Shown here one piece after another: positions 16,809 through 22,805 of a stretch of 34,550 bases of DNA. Source of the stretch: a virus; IMG/VR virus record IMGVR_UViG_3300001533_001001, positions 1-34,550 of that record. One strand, given 5' to 3'. Position 1 is the stretch's first letter. Every line of letters starts with the position of its first letter. The position numbers were made by a program, and so were the translations under genes. The notes under the pieces are model-generated. The model saw only the letters and a program-made list of their open reading frames with translations. It made no database searches and had not been told where the DNA came from.

Positions 16809-16836
16809 TTGACAGGTTCGGGAACCATCGTATAAT
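16809..16836 (+). promoter_or_regulatory. Consensus sigma70 promoter in the divergent hub
   Basis: TTGACA, 16 bp, TATAAT. It lies about 120 bp upstream of copy 3 and reads the same way. The first transcribed bases contain a small hairpin (GGCG-TGT-CGCC) and no Shine-Dalgarno or frame before copy 3. It may make a long leader or a small RNA. Confidence 0.75.
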
Positions 16837-16914
16837 TGGCGTGTCGCCATTTGAGGGATAGATCTATTGAGAACCAATTATCACTCAATCCAAACAGATC
16901 CCGGACAAAAAAAT

Positions 16915-16964
16915 TGTGGATAACTCATTAAAGGCTTGCGGTCGATCAACCGATAGTGTATAAT
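16915..16964 (+). promoter_or_regulatory. Early promoter with perfect DnaA box (copy 3)
   Basis: TGTGGATAA (16915-16923), 12 bp, TTGCGG (16936-16941), 17 bp, TATAAT (16959-16964), then a leader CACCTTTGGAAAAGAACCC before ATG 16992. It shares AAAAAAATTGTGGATAACT with copy 4 and the spacer with copy 2. It starts the rightward early operon. Confidence 0.87.
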
Positions 16965-16991
16965 GGAGTCTCACCTTTGGAAAAGAACCCG

Positions 16992-17306
16992 ATGCCCACC
17001 CGTGAACAGATTGAATCGTATGTCTCAGAATGGAACGAGATTTATCAGGACTTCTACCAGAAGACTTGCCCCTCAATGAACCCGTCTCTGGTTATCAACT
17101 GGGGTCGGAAGTATGCTAAGATTGTCGTGACCCGACCGAACACCCCCGGTGGATCGGTCCATGCGTTTATCGAGATCGCAACTGGTGATATCTTCAAGCC
17201 CGCAACTTGGGCATCACCTGCTAAGCATGCCCGTGGTAACATTTCTCAGCCGATCAAGACCACGATGACCGGTTACGCTTACTCACCCCCTTACCTGCGG
17301 AGTTGA
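16992..17306 (+). CDS. Hypothetical early protein, unknown
   Basis: 104 residues from ATG 16992, which follows the conserved GGAAAAGAACCC leader; the frame is open upstream to 16956, but that part is promoter. The protein has helical N-terminal (REQIESYVSEWNEIYQDF) and beta-rich C-terminal parts (VHAFIEIATGDIFKP, ending YAYSPPYLRS). The central INWGRKYAKIVV and the ending resemble small phage proteins that I cannot name. First gene of the rightward early region. Confidence 0.75.
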   Translation: MPTREQIESYVSEWNEIYQDFYQKTCPSMNPSLVINWGRKYAKIVVTRPNTPGGSVHAFIEIATGDIFKPATWASPAKHARGNISQPIKTTMTGYAYSPPYLRS

Positions 17307-17417
17307 ATCATGCGATTCCCCTGATCACACAATCAGATTTGAGTAGCCCCGCTGCAATTCATGCTGCACGGGCGAATCTTGAAACTGCGATACTGGGGGT
17401 CTTGCAAGACCCAGTAG
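17307..17417 (+). other. Non-coding gap with several potential hairpins
   Basis: There is no convincing gene in this gap. It can fold into CTGAT/ATCAG (17321-17336), an arm AGATT/AATCT enclosing GCCC/GGGC and TGCA/TGCA (17335-17379), and TACTGGG/CCCAGTA (17391-17416) with a perfect 16-bp palindrome GGGTCTTGCAAGACCC inside. The first two share bases and exclude each other. It may be a structured leader of the next gene, or an operator. Confidence 0.35.
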
Positions 17418-17507
17418 ATCGCTCTGGACTGGAACAAGAATCTTTTTGCTCTGGTCTACACAATCAAGCAATCAATTACTGATTATGTTCCAAATGCAGT
17501 TGATGTT

Positions 17508-17816
17508 TTGTGCCGGGCATACTTCCCAGAGTTCCCGAATAAGACAATCTGCCAGTGGGGAGAAAAGCATCTTTACAAGATGACATATGCTGGAAAACAT
17601 GATATCATGGGATACCGTGCGGGGAAAGAGGGAGTCAGATATTTGCGGAAGTCTGACGAAAAGGTGTTTCAAAATATTCTGAAACTTCAAGAGAAAAATG
17701 AAGAACTTCTGGCAATGCGGGCGGATGACATTGACAGGGGGGTGGTTACCGCGTATAATGGAATTTGTTCACAGACGCTTGCATACCACGAAGGGGAAGA
17801 CGATGCAGAAACTTGA
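17508..17816 (+). CDS. Hypothetical protein with uncertain start
   Basis: 102 residues if started at TTG 17508, but the frame is open back to 17418 and reads protein-like there (LDWNKNLFALVYTIKQSITD). No ATG or GTG exists, and no Shine-Dalgarno fits TTG 17508. The true gene may start at a rare codon near 17424, or may have lost its start through a frameshift. The visible protein is helical with VDVLCRAYFPEFPNKT, WGEKHLYKMTYAGKHD and a charged helix. Its last 14 bp overlap the next gene. Function unknown. Confidence 0.5.
   Translation: MCRAYFPEFPNKTICQWGEKHLYKMTYAGKHDIMGYRAGKEGVRYLRKSDEKVFQNILKLQEKNEELLAMRADDIDRGVVTAYNGICSQTLAYHEGEDDAET
17731..17759 (+). promoter_or_regulatory. Consensus sigma70 promoter inside the preceding gene
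   Basis: TTGACA, 17 bp, TATAAT, a full match to both boxes, located near the 3' end of the preceding gene and 44 bp before ATG 17803. No DnaA box precedes it. It would independently drive the coupled membrane-protein operon. Confidence 0.8.
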
Positions 17817-18087
17817 TCGAAGCGAACTGAGCAAGAGTGGAGTTGAAGGGATTCTCGCCGGGGACAAACCGGTTTCGGTGGTGTTTACCAAAGCCGATGG
17901 TTCCCGCCGAGAGATGGACGCAACCCGAAATGTCCGGTTCATCCCGGAGAGCAAAATGCCGAACGGAGGGGGTCAAACCCGAGTTGAAAACGACAATCAG
18001 GTTCGGGTCTTTGACACGGGATTGCAAGAGTGGCGTTCATTCAACCTTGATCGGCTTCTGAGTTTGGATGGGGTTGAGATCTCATGA
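17803..18087 (+). CDS. Hypothetical protein, possible nucleic-acid-binding fold
   Basis: 94 residues from ATG 17803 (Shine-Dalgarno AAGGGGAAG). The frame continues upstream to 17698 but crosses the promoter. The pattern VSVVFTKADGSRREMDATRN, then NVRFIPES and a C-terminal FDTGLQEWRSFNLDRLLSLDGVEIS, resembles small phage proteins with an SH3-like or WYL-type beta fold. I recall similar short proteins annotated as SH3-fold proteins in T4-like phages, but cannot confirm. Its stop overlaps the next start as ATGA. Confidence 0.7.
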   Translation: MQKLDRSELSKSGVEGILAGDKPVSVVFTKADGSRREMDATRNVRFIPESKMPNGGGQTRVENDNQVRVFDTGLQEWRSFNLDRLLSLDGVEIS

Positions 18088-18350
18088 CCGGTCTCCCCGC
18101 GATGATTATCTCACTTAGTGCATATGCCCTTGCTTGGGTTGTTTTCATCATTGCTCTACGGATTGCCACCGAGTGGGATCTGAGGGTTTTGAAAAACAAG
18201 CAACTTGGTCTTGAGGGTAAAGAGAAAAGGTGGACCCATCATGCTGAGATGATTTACAAAACCCGACGCGAACCGTTACATCGGAAAATCAATGTTTTGA
18301 TGATATCTGTCGCCGGATATCCGGAATATTTGGTATGGATTTTACTGTGA
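18084..18350 (+). CDS. Small membrane protein, unknown
   Basis: 88 residues. One clear N-terminal membrane helix (MIISLSAYALAWVVFIIALR, about 7-26), a charged middle (KNKQLGLEGKEKRWTHHAEM), and a hydrophobic C-terminus (INVLMISVAGYPEYLVWILL) that may be a second helix. The ATG overlaps the previous stop by 4 bp, so it is translationally coupled. Its last 16 bp overlap the following membrane gene. Role unknown; inner-membrane action is inferred. Confidence 0.7.
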   Translation: MTGLPAMIISLSAYALAWVVFIIALRIATEWDLRVLKNKQLGLEGKEKRWTHHAEMIYKTRREPLHRKINVLMISVAGYPEYLVWILL

Positions 18351-18673
18351 AAGAAAATTACAAAACCGATTCATGGTTTCTCGGAAACATACTCGCCATC
18401 ATGCATGGCGATGGTGGTCACTATCAAGCGGACCACGGTACCGAAAAAGCAGTTGAAGATGCCCTGAAAAAGTGGTATGATAGGGCTGACCGAATCGAAA
18501 AGTTGGAATTTCGACTTGAACTCGAACGCGAGTATCGGAAGAATCCACCGAAGCCGACCATCGGACTCCAAGTAAAACGATTCTTAGGTTTCCTCTTTCG
18601 GTGGGGATCAATCTTTGTGATTTTCTGGATTTTTCTGTATCTCGTTATTACTCTACTTTATCTGGCAGGATGA
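18335..18673 (+). CDS. Conserved phage protein with C-terminal membrane helix
   Basis: 112 residues. The N-terminal segment (GNILAIMHGDGGHYQADHGT, then EKAVEDALKKWYD) is a pattern seen in many phage proteins of unknown role, usually MHGDGGHY followed by a helix. Here it is joined to a charged coiled-coil-like helix and a C-terminal membrane segment (GSIFVIFWIFLYLVITLLYL). The added membrane anchor is unusual for this motif. It overlaps both neighbours and ends as ATGA with the propeller/dockerin gene. Confidence 0.72.
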   Translation: MDFTVKENYKTDSWFLGNILAIMHGDGGHYQADHGTEKAVEDALKKWYDRADRIEKLEFRLELEREYRKNPPKPTIGLQVKRFLGFLFRWGSIFVIFWIFLYLVITLLYLAG

Positions 18674-20196
18674 CTATTATGCATGGGAAAACCCTTGTCG
18701 GTATTACGGTCGCTATCAGTTTGGTTGTAGTTGCTGTTGTGATCTTTGGATCTTTCAAACAATCTCATCCCGGTCAACAGGCAACCGGTCAGGGTTCGAA
18801 AGACCCCCCAACCGCTCCGGGTGGGGAACCGGAAAACTATTACAGCATTCAATCTTTGGATCCATGGATCTATGAACTTTCATATCCACCGATTGAGGGG
18901 TATGAAGATGTCGGTTATTTCTTCAACCGATTGAGTGACGACGGGAAGTATGTCAGCGGATATGTTCGATACCGCCCGACCACCGAAGACTCAAATGAGT
19001 ATGCCGCAATCTATTGGGATCCACCAACGGTCTTCCGGGACAAAGCGCAGGTGATGTATCTTGAGCCACCTGTTGCAGCGAGTGGTCTTCAATATGCGAA
19101 GACTTGGGAATCCAATTTTGACTTTTCGTATGTTGTGGGATCTGCTCTGAACCCGAATGCACAGTGGATCCCCAATCGTGCAGCATACTGGACTGCTGGT
19201 GGGTTGCAGTTTCTAAATCCACCTGCTGGATACGAACTTATTGGTGTGATTGGTGTCTCCAATGACGGATCCGTAATGGTCGGTCATGCCCGAGACGAAA
19301 GCGGAAAAGAGTATGCTTTCCGGGATGACTCTGGTGAAGTGACAATTCTATCCCATTTAATTGAAGGCGGTGAGTCGGCAGCCACCCGCGTCTCTGGCGA
19401 TGGAACTACTGTAATCGGGCATTCACTGAACAGCAATGGAAAATTCGTGGCGGTTCGATGGATCGGAACAGACTTCATCGAAGACCTTGGAATTGACCAA
19501 GAGGGTGACTTGGCAATCTACGCCAATGATTGTTCATATGATGGGTCAACTATTGTCGGTCGCATTCTTCGCAATCGTGAAGTAGAAATGCCCGATGGTC
19601 CCGAGACAAGACCTATTGCCACACACTTCTGGTGGCATGAATCAGATGGGTTCTATGAAGTCCCTGAGATCGTCAACTGGCGGGGTGGATCGGACTTTGG
19701 ATATGACTATGGCGGATGGAATGTTACGATCAGCAAAGATGGTCGAGAAGTCTTTGGGGGAGCAAACGGTCTAGCGTATTACTGGTCTCCCGATGACCCC
19801 GAACTTTATCCCCACCCCGATCCGGATATTGTATGGTATGAACCCGGATTGAAGCCGATCCGTACATACTTCCGTATGCGAAACCGTGAATCGAACTACC
19901 CGTGTTGCTCGTTTCAGACCGTCTATGATGTCAGCGACAACAATCGCATCTTTCTGGTCAAAGTGAAACCCGGTTGGGGGACGACAAGTATCGTAGTTAA
20001 TGTAGGTGTTGAATATCTACAGGCAGACCTAAACAAGGACCGACAGATTGACATGCAAGACTTGAACTTGGTACTTGCCAACTTCGGAACAGGTTTGATT
20101 TACGGTGACGCAAACGGAGACGGTTGGACCGATCTTGAAGACTTGAGCATTGTGCTTGCCAACTTTGGATATGAACAGCCACTACCAGAGGATTGA
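18670..20196 (+). CDS. Membrane-anchored HAF-repeat propeller protein with paired dockerin-like repeats
   Basis: 508 residues from ATG 18670, which overlaps the previous stop as ATGA; the frame is open to 18601 but that lies within the previous gene. An N-terminal signal anchor (GITVAISLVVVAVVIFGSF, about 10-28) is followed by a Gly/Pro/Gln linker. The body has repeats of the HAF type (VSNDGSVMVGHARDESGKEYAF, ISKDGREVFGGA and similar, at least four), suggesting a beta-propeller. At the end come two EF-hand-like dockerin repeats, DLNKDRQIDMQDLNLVLANF (453-472) and DANGDGWTDLEDLSIVLANF (480-499). Such pairs typify secreted Planctomycetota proteins. The dockerin loops would bind Ca2+, and the protein probably faces the periplasm or outer surface. 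It looks acquired from a host, possibly to alter the surface or block superinfection. Confidence 0.8.
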   Translation: MTIMHGKTLVGITVAISLVVVAVVIFGSFKQSHPGQQATGQGSKDPPTAPGGEPENYYSIQSLDPWIYELSYPPIEGYEDVGYFFNRLSDDGKYVSGYVRYRPTTEDSNEYAAIYWDPPTVFRDKAQVMYLEPPVAASGLQYAKTWESNFDFSYVVGSALNPNAQWIPNRAAYWTAGGLQFLNPPAGYELIGVIGVSNDGSVMVGHARDESGKEYAFRDDSGEVTILSHLIEGGESAATRVSGDGTTVIGHSLNSNGKFVAVRWIGTDFIEDLGIDQEGDLAIYANDCSYDGSTIVGRILRNREVEMPDGPETRPIATHFWWHESDGFYEVPEIVNWRGGSDFGYDYGGWNVTISKDGREVFGGANGLAYYWSPDDPELYPHPDPDIVWYEPGLKPIRTYFRMRNRESNYPCCSFQTVYDVSDNNRIFLVKVKPGWGTTSIVVNVGVEYLQADLNKDRQIDMQDLNLVLANFGTGLIYGDANGDGWTDLEDLSIVLANFGYEQPLPED

Positions 20197-20198
20197 TT

Positions 20199-20519
20199 AT
20201 GAAAGACATTCAAAGCCCGTTGGACCTCTATTACCAGTTGTTGATTTTGGGGGAGAAACACGACCTCAAGGTTACATGTAATGAAATTCTTGACCGAGCG
20301 AACCGTTTGAGTCGATTCACGATCAGTAGCACTAGGGAACCGGAAGTAGATAATCTAATGATTTGGGCTACCGCACTGCGATGCGCACAAGTTGCATATC
20401 TGGCAGTGAGAGCCATCAAGGATATTGACAAGGATACCAAAGAGATGTTTGGTCGATGGGTGGGACAGTGTGCAAAAATGCTTGACGGTGCCATGCAAGG
20501 ATTGGAAGCCTCTCCATGA
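20199..20519 (+). CDS. Hypothetical helical protein, unknown
   Basis: 106 residues, soluble and all-helical by pattern (SPLDLYYQLLILGEKHDLKV, WATALRCAQVAYLAVRAIKD, FGRWVGQCAKMLDGAMQGLE). A Shine-Dalgarno (AGAGGATTGATT) precedes ATG 20199, just after the propeller gene stop. It shares its first four residues and 12 bases (ATGAAAGACATT) with the next gene, perhaps a conserved start region. It is coupled by ATGA to the next gene. No family known. Confidence 0.7.
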   Translation: MKDIQSPLDLYYQLLILGEKHDLKVTCNEILDRANRLSRFTISSTREPEVDNLMIWATALRCAQVAYLAVRAIKDIDKDTKEMFGRWVGQCAKMLDGAMQGLEASP

Positions 20520-20788
20520 AAGACATTACTGAACTCATTCACAAGATAGTGGACGGTGTGGCAAGGATTCTTGAAGCGGCAATCGGAGAACTCTATAATA
20601 TTCTGTTCATAGGGTTCACTTTTTTACTCCCGATCTTCTGGTATGGCATGCACTACATGGTGGACACGCTTGCAGACAAGGCAGATCGCGAAATTGGAAG
20701 GGGAACCGATTTCATGATCTTTATCGCGTTTCTTCTGACTTGGTTTTGTCTACTCGGTCAGACATTCAATGAAAAGAGAGAAAAGTGA
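20516..20788 (+). CDS. Small protein with two membrane helices, unknown
   Basis: 90 residues. An amphipathic N-terminal helix (ITELIHKIVDGVARILEAAI) is followed by membrane helix 1 (NILFIGFTFLLPIFWYGMHY) and, after a short charged loop, helix 2 (FMIFIAFLLTWFCLLGQTF), ending in KREK. Both termini would be cytoplasmic. ATGA overlap upstream and GTGA overlap downstream place it in the coupled early operon. A holin-like role is possible by size and topology, but no lysis partner is nearby. Confidence 0.7.
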   Translation: MKDITELIHKIVDGVARILEAAIGELYNILFIGFTFLLPIFWYGMHYMVDTLADKADREIGRGTDFMIFIAFLLTWFCLLGQTFNEKREK

Positions 20789-21012
20789 ACCATCCGGGAA
20801 AACCCTCAGTATACCGTCCTGACGGATCCATCGACCCCTTTGAGTTTGGGCGGGCAAACTATATCGCTTGGATCGGGCAATACGAGCATCGGGGTGACGA
20901 GCCGTCGATTCCGCTCCCTTGGCAGGCATCCGATGCCGAATATCGGTCTTTCTGGGATGGTTGGCGACACGAAAGAGAAATTCACCGCCAAAACTCCCGA
21001 ACAGATACCTGA
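20785..21012 (+). CDS. Small hypothetical protein, GTG start
   Basis: 75 residues starting at GTG, whose bases overlap the previous stop (GTGA). The protein has an aromatic core (FEFGRANYIAWIGQYEHR, then DAEYRSFWDGWRHEREIH), similar in style to small phage proteins with a ...FWDGWR ending. No family is known. It is the last gene of this operon; its end lies 10 bp before the DnaA box of the next promoter. Confidence 0.6.
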   Translation: MNHPGKPSVYRPDGSIDPFEFGRANYIAWIGQYEHRGDEPSIPLPWQASDAEYRSFWDGWRHEREIHRQNSRTDT

Positions 21013-21021
21013 CAAAAAAAT

Positions 21022-21072
21022 TGTGGATAACTTCCCTAAAGGGTTGACCCCCGTTTGCCGATATGGTATAAT
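21022..21072 (+). promoter_or_regulatory. Early promoter with perfect DnaA box (copy 4)
   Basis: TGTGGATAA (21022-21030), 13 bp, TTGACC (21044-21049), 17 bp, TATAAT (21067-21072), then CCCCTTTGGAAAGGAACCC before TTG 21102. The leader and upstream A-run match copy 3 closely, although 4 kb away. Confidence 0.87.
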
Positions 21073-21101
21073 GGGGGTGTCCCCTTTGGAAAGGAACCCG
21101 A

Positions 21102-21326
21102 TTGACTTGGAATAAATTGCCGAAGAACTTTCGACCGAAGCGAGAACTCGACGATATTGATCTCGATGCTGAGCGTGAGGGTAACGCCCTACGAACTGCC
21201 CGAACCGAGCAGGTGATTCGTCGTCCGGTCGGAAAGTCTGTTCGCCGTCAGTGGGATGGTATGGATCGCGCGGCTCACCGTCTCGATGTCCGGATCAAAA
21301 ATCGGTATGTTGAGAAATCATCATGA
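21102..21326 (+). CDS. Small basic hypothetical protein, TTG start
   Basis: 74 residues. The TTG occupies exactly the place of the ATG in the copy-3 cassette (GGAAAGGAACCCGA then start), which decides the start. It is rich in Arg, Lys and Asp (NFRPKRELDDIDLDAEREGN, ending RLDVRIKNRYVEKSS) with no hydrophobic segment, so a nucleic acid or protein ligand is plausible. It is coupled by ATGA to the next gene. Confidence 0.65.
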   Translation: MTWNKLPKNFRPKRELDDIDLDAEREGNALRTARTEQVIRRPVGKSVRRQWDGMDRAAHRLDVRIKNRYVEKSS

Positions 21327-21505
21327 AGTGTAACTTTTTCCTGACAGATTGTGTATCCTCGGATGGTCCGTCTATCACCGACATGGTGGACCAAGCCGAA
21401 GAACTTGGTTCGGCATACAAGTGCATCGAATCGGTTATGCAAAATCAATCTGATCTTGTGGAGCCGGTTCACGAACTGACTCCCATGGCGGTCTTGAAGG
21501 GGTGA
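21323..21505 (+). CDS. Small hypothetical protein
   Basis: 60 residues, acidic, with a Cys-containing start (MKCNFFLTDCVSSDGPSITD) and a helical C-terminal half. Overlap ATGA with the preceding gene; the stop is 5 bp before a terminator hairpin. No family recognised. Last gene of a two-gene early unit. Confidence 0.6.
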   Translation: MKCNFFLTDCVSSDGPSITDMVDQAEELGSAYKCIESVMQNQSDLVEPVHELTPMAVLKG

Positions 21506-21509
21506 AAGA

Positions 21510-21535
21510 GGCGGGAGAGATCCCGCCCTTTCTTA
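21510..21535 (+). terminator. Rho-independent terminator
   Basis: A perfect GC-rich stem GGCGGGA / TCCCGCC with a GAGA tetraloop (21510-21527), followed by CTTTCTT and preceded by AAAGA. It ends the rightward early operons. Confidence 0.85.
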
Positions 21536-21575
21536 TACTTAGACCCAAGATAGATAACCGTTTGGGAGTAAAAAT

Positions 21576-22103
21576 ATGACAACAACTGCAACAAAATCCG
21601 AAGTGGTTGAAAACACGCCGGATGCCAAGGTTGTTCTGGATGACCTGAAACGAATACGCGAATTGCTACGCCATGTCAAATTGGTTCAAGAGGCAGCGCA
21701 GCGTATCGGGGAATCACTGATCGAACAGGGTGACTCTAAGTTGGGGCGTGAATTGATTGCCAATAGCATGAATCACGACCTTTCAAAGTTTCGTGGAATT
21801 GAATGGAACGCTATTGGTAACCGAAACACCGGCTGTAGCCAAGACGAAAAGCAACTGGCAATCCTCCAACATGTTCAATCGAACTTACACCACCCTGAGT
21901 ATTGGGGGGGTGTAAACGATATGCCAAAAGTGTATCTGTATGAAATGGTCTGTGACTGGTTCGCTCGGAGTGTTGAGTTTGGAACCGACTTGCGAGACTG
22001 GGTAAAGGAAACTGCGGTGAATAAGTATGATATTCGCCGCAACAGTAAACCGTGGAAAGAGATCAAACGCGCTTTGGATATTCTGCTTGATCAACCATTC
22101 TGA
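21576..22103 (+). CDS. DUF5662-like protein with HD-type motif
   Basis: 175 residues. The segments NHDLSKFRGIEW and then QSNLHHPEYWGG, with a helical region between, match the pattern of DUF5662 proteins (HDLSKF...NPHHPEYW), probably a metal-binding helical fold related to HD domains. Activity is unknown; a phosphohydrolase role is often guessed. A GGGAG Shine-Dalgarno precedes the ATG. It opens a new rightward gene block after the terminator. Confidence 0.75.
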   Translation: MTTTATKSEVVENTPDAKVVLDDLKRIRELLRHVKLVQEAAQRIGESLIEQGDSKLGRELIANSMNHDLSKFRGIEWNAIGNRNTGCSQDEKQLAILQHVQSNLHHPEYWGGVNDMPKVYLYEMVCDWFARSVEFGTDLRDWVKETAVNKYDIRRNSKPWKEIKRALDILLDQPF

Positions 22104-22121
22104 AAACCTAAATAAGGTGTC

Positions 22122-22238
22122 ATGGGTCGCCGTAAAACAATCACCCATTTCGTATCCGAGATCGGCGCAGAAGTTCATGCCACCCTCGCTGACTTGGACT
22201 TTTGGTTCATTGTTTTGGCGTATCTCGCTTTGTCATGA
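22122..22238 (+). CDS. 38-residue membrane microprotein
   Basis: A short frame (MGRRKTITHFVSEIGAEVHA, then a hydrophobic DFWFIVLAYLALS end) preceded by AAGGTG. Basic start and C-terminal hydrophobic helix fit a small tail-anchored membrane protein. It lies between two clear genes where no other frame is open. Function unknown. Confidence 0.45.
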   Translation: MGRRKTITHFVSEIGAEVHATLADLDFWFIVLAYLALS

Positions 22239-22262
22239 TGCTCAACAAAGGGAGAATTTGGA

Positions 22263-22340
22263 ATGCAGGACAAACCGACCACCGGAGAAGACCTAGATCA
22301 GTGGCTAGATGAACTTGAACAGGAACTTGAAAAGGATTGA
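22263..22340 (+). CDS. 25-residue acidic microprotein
   Basis: A very short frame (MQDKPTTGEDLDQWLDELEQ, then ELEKD) with a good Shine-Dalgarno (AAGGGAGAA) 7 bp upstream and the next ATG only 1 bp after its stop. It predicts one acidic amphipathic helix. It may be a true microprotein or a translational lead-in for the next gene. Confidence 0.4.
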   Translation: MQDKPTTGEDLDQWLDELEQELEKD

Positions 22341-22341
22341 C

Positions 22342-22791
22342 ATGAAAACTATGACGGCTCCTCTGAAAAACAAAATCTCAATCGCTCGCCACCGTGCGAT
22401 AGTCTCTCAAAGACAATCTCTACACAATGGCATACTTATTACTAAGACCGCCAAAGCCAAAGACAAGTTAGACAAAATCACCAATCGTCTTGATCGGGTT
22501 GAAAATTTGCTCTCCAAACTTGACGGTAGCGATAGACCGTGGTATACTAAACCAGTCGTGACTTTCTGGAAGCAAAAGGTTGTTCTTCGCCGTAACAAAA
22601 GACTCCGTGATGCCTATACCAAGTATGACAGCATCCATCGCAGTCTGTCACACGCAGAAAGTCAGTGGGGAGACCTTTACACCCAACTGCGAAAGCATCT
22701 TCAAGAGGAACAGTTCATTATCAATGAACATGAAATTTCTCGCGTCCGCGAGTCCGTCGAAGAACAGATGAAGTATACACTCGGTTGGTAA
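22342..22791 (+). CDS. Coiled-coil protein, unknown
   Basis: 149 residues from ATG 22342 (AAAAGGA upstream); the frame is open to 22309, but that region codes the microprotein. It is basic and rich in long helices (AKDKLDKITNRLDRVENLLS; YDSIHRSLSHAESQWGDLYT), a probable coiled coil, with no membrane segment. No family is recognised. It is followed by a conserved phage gene on the same strand. Confidence 0.7.
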   Translation: MKTMTAPLKNKISIARHRAIVSQRQSLHNGILITKTAKAKDKLDKITNRLDRVENLLSKLDGSDRPWYTKPVVTFWKQKVVLRRNKRLRDAYTKYDSIHRSLSHAESQWGDLYTQLRKHLQEEQFIINEHEISRVRESVEEQMKYTLGW

Positions 22792-22805
22792 TTTGAAAGG
22801 TTATT

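Noticed and set aside
17303-17482. TTG-started frame overlapping the stop of the 104-residue gene
   Set aside because: It reads plausibly (SSPAAIHAARANLETAIL) and has a stop-overlapping start, but has no Shine-Dalgarno and competes with a more protein-like frame from 17418 and with the hairpins; left as an alternative.
22108-22114. Second CTAAATA, a possible late promoter
   Set aside because: It lies only 8 bp before an ATG and partly overlaps the Shine-Dalgarno; a start site here would leave no usable leader, and two hits of a 7-mer are not enough.
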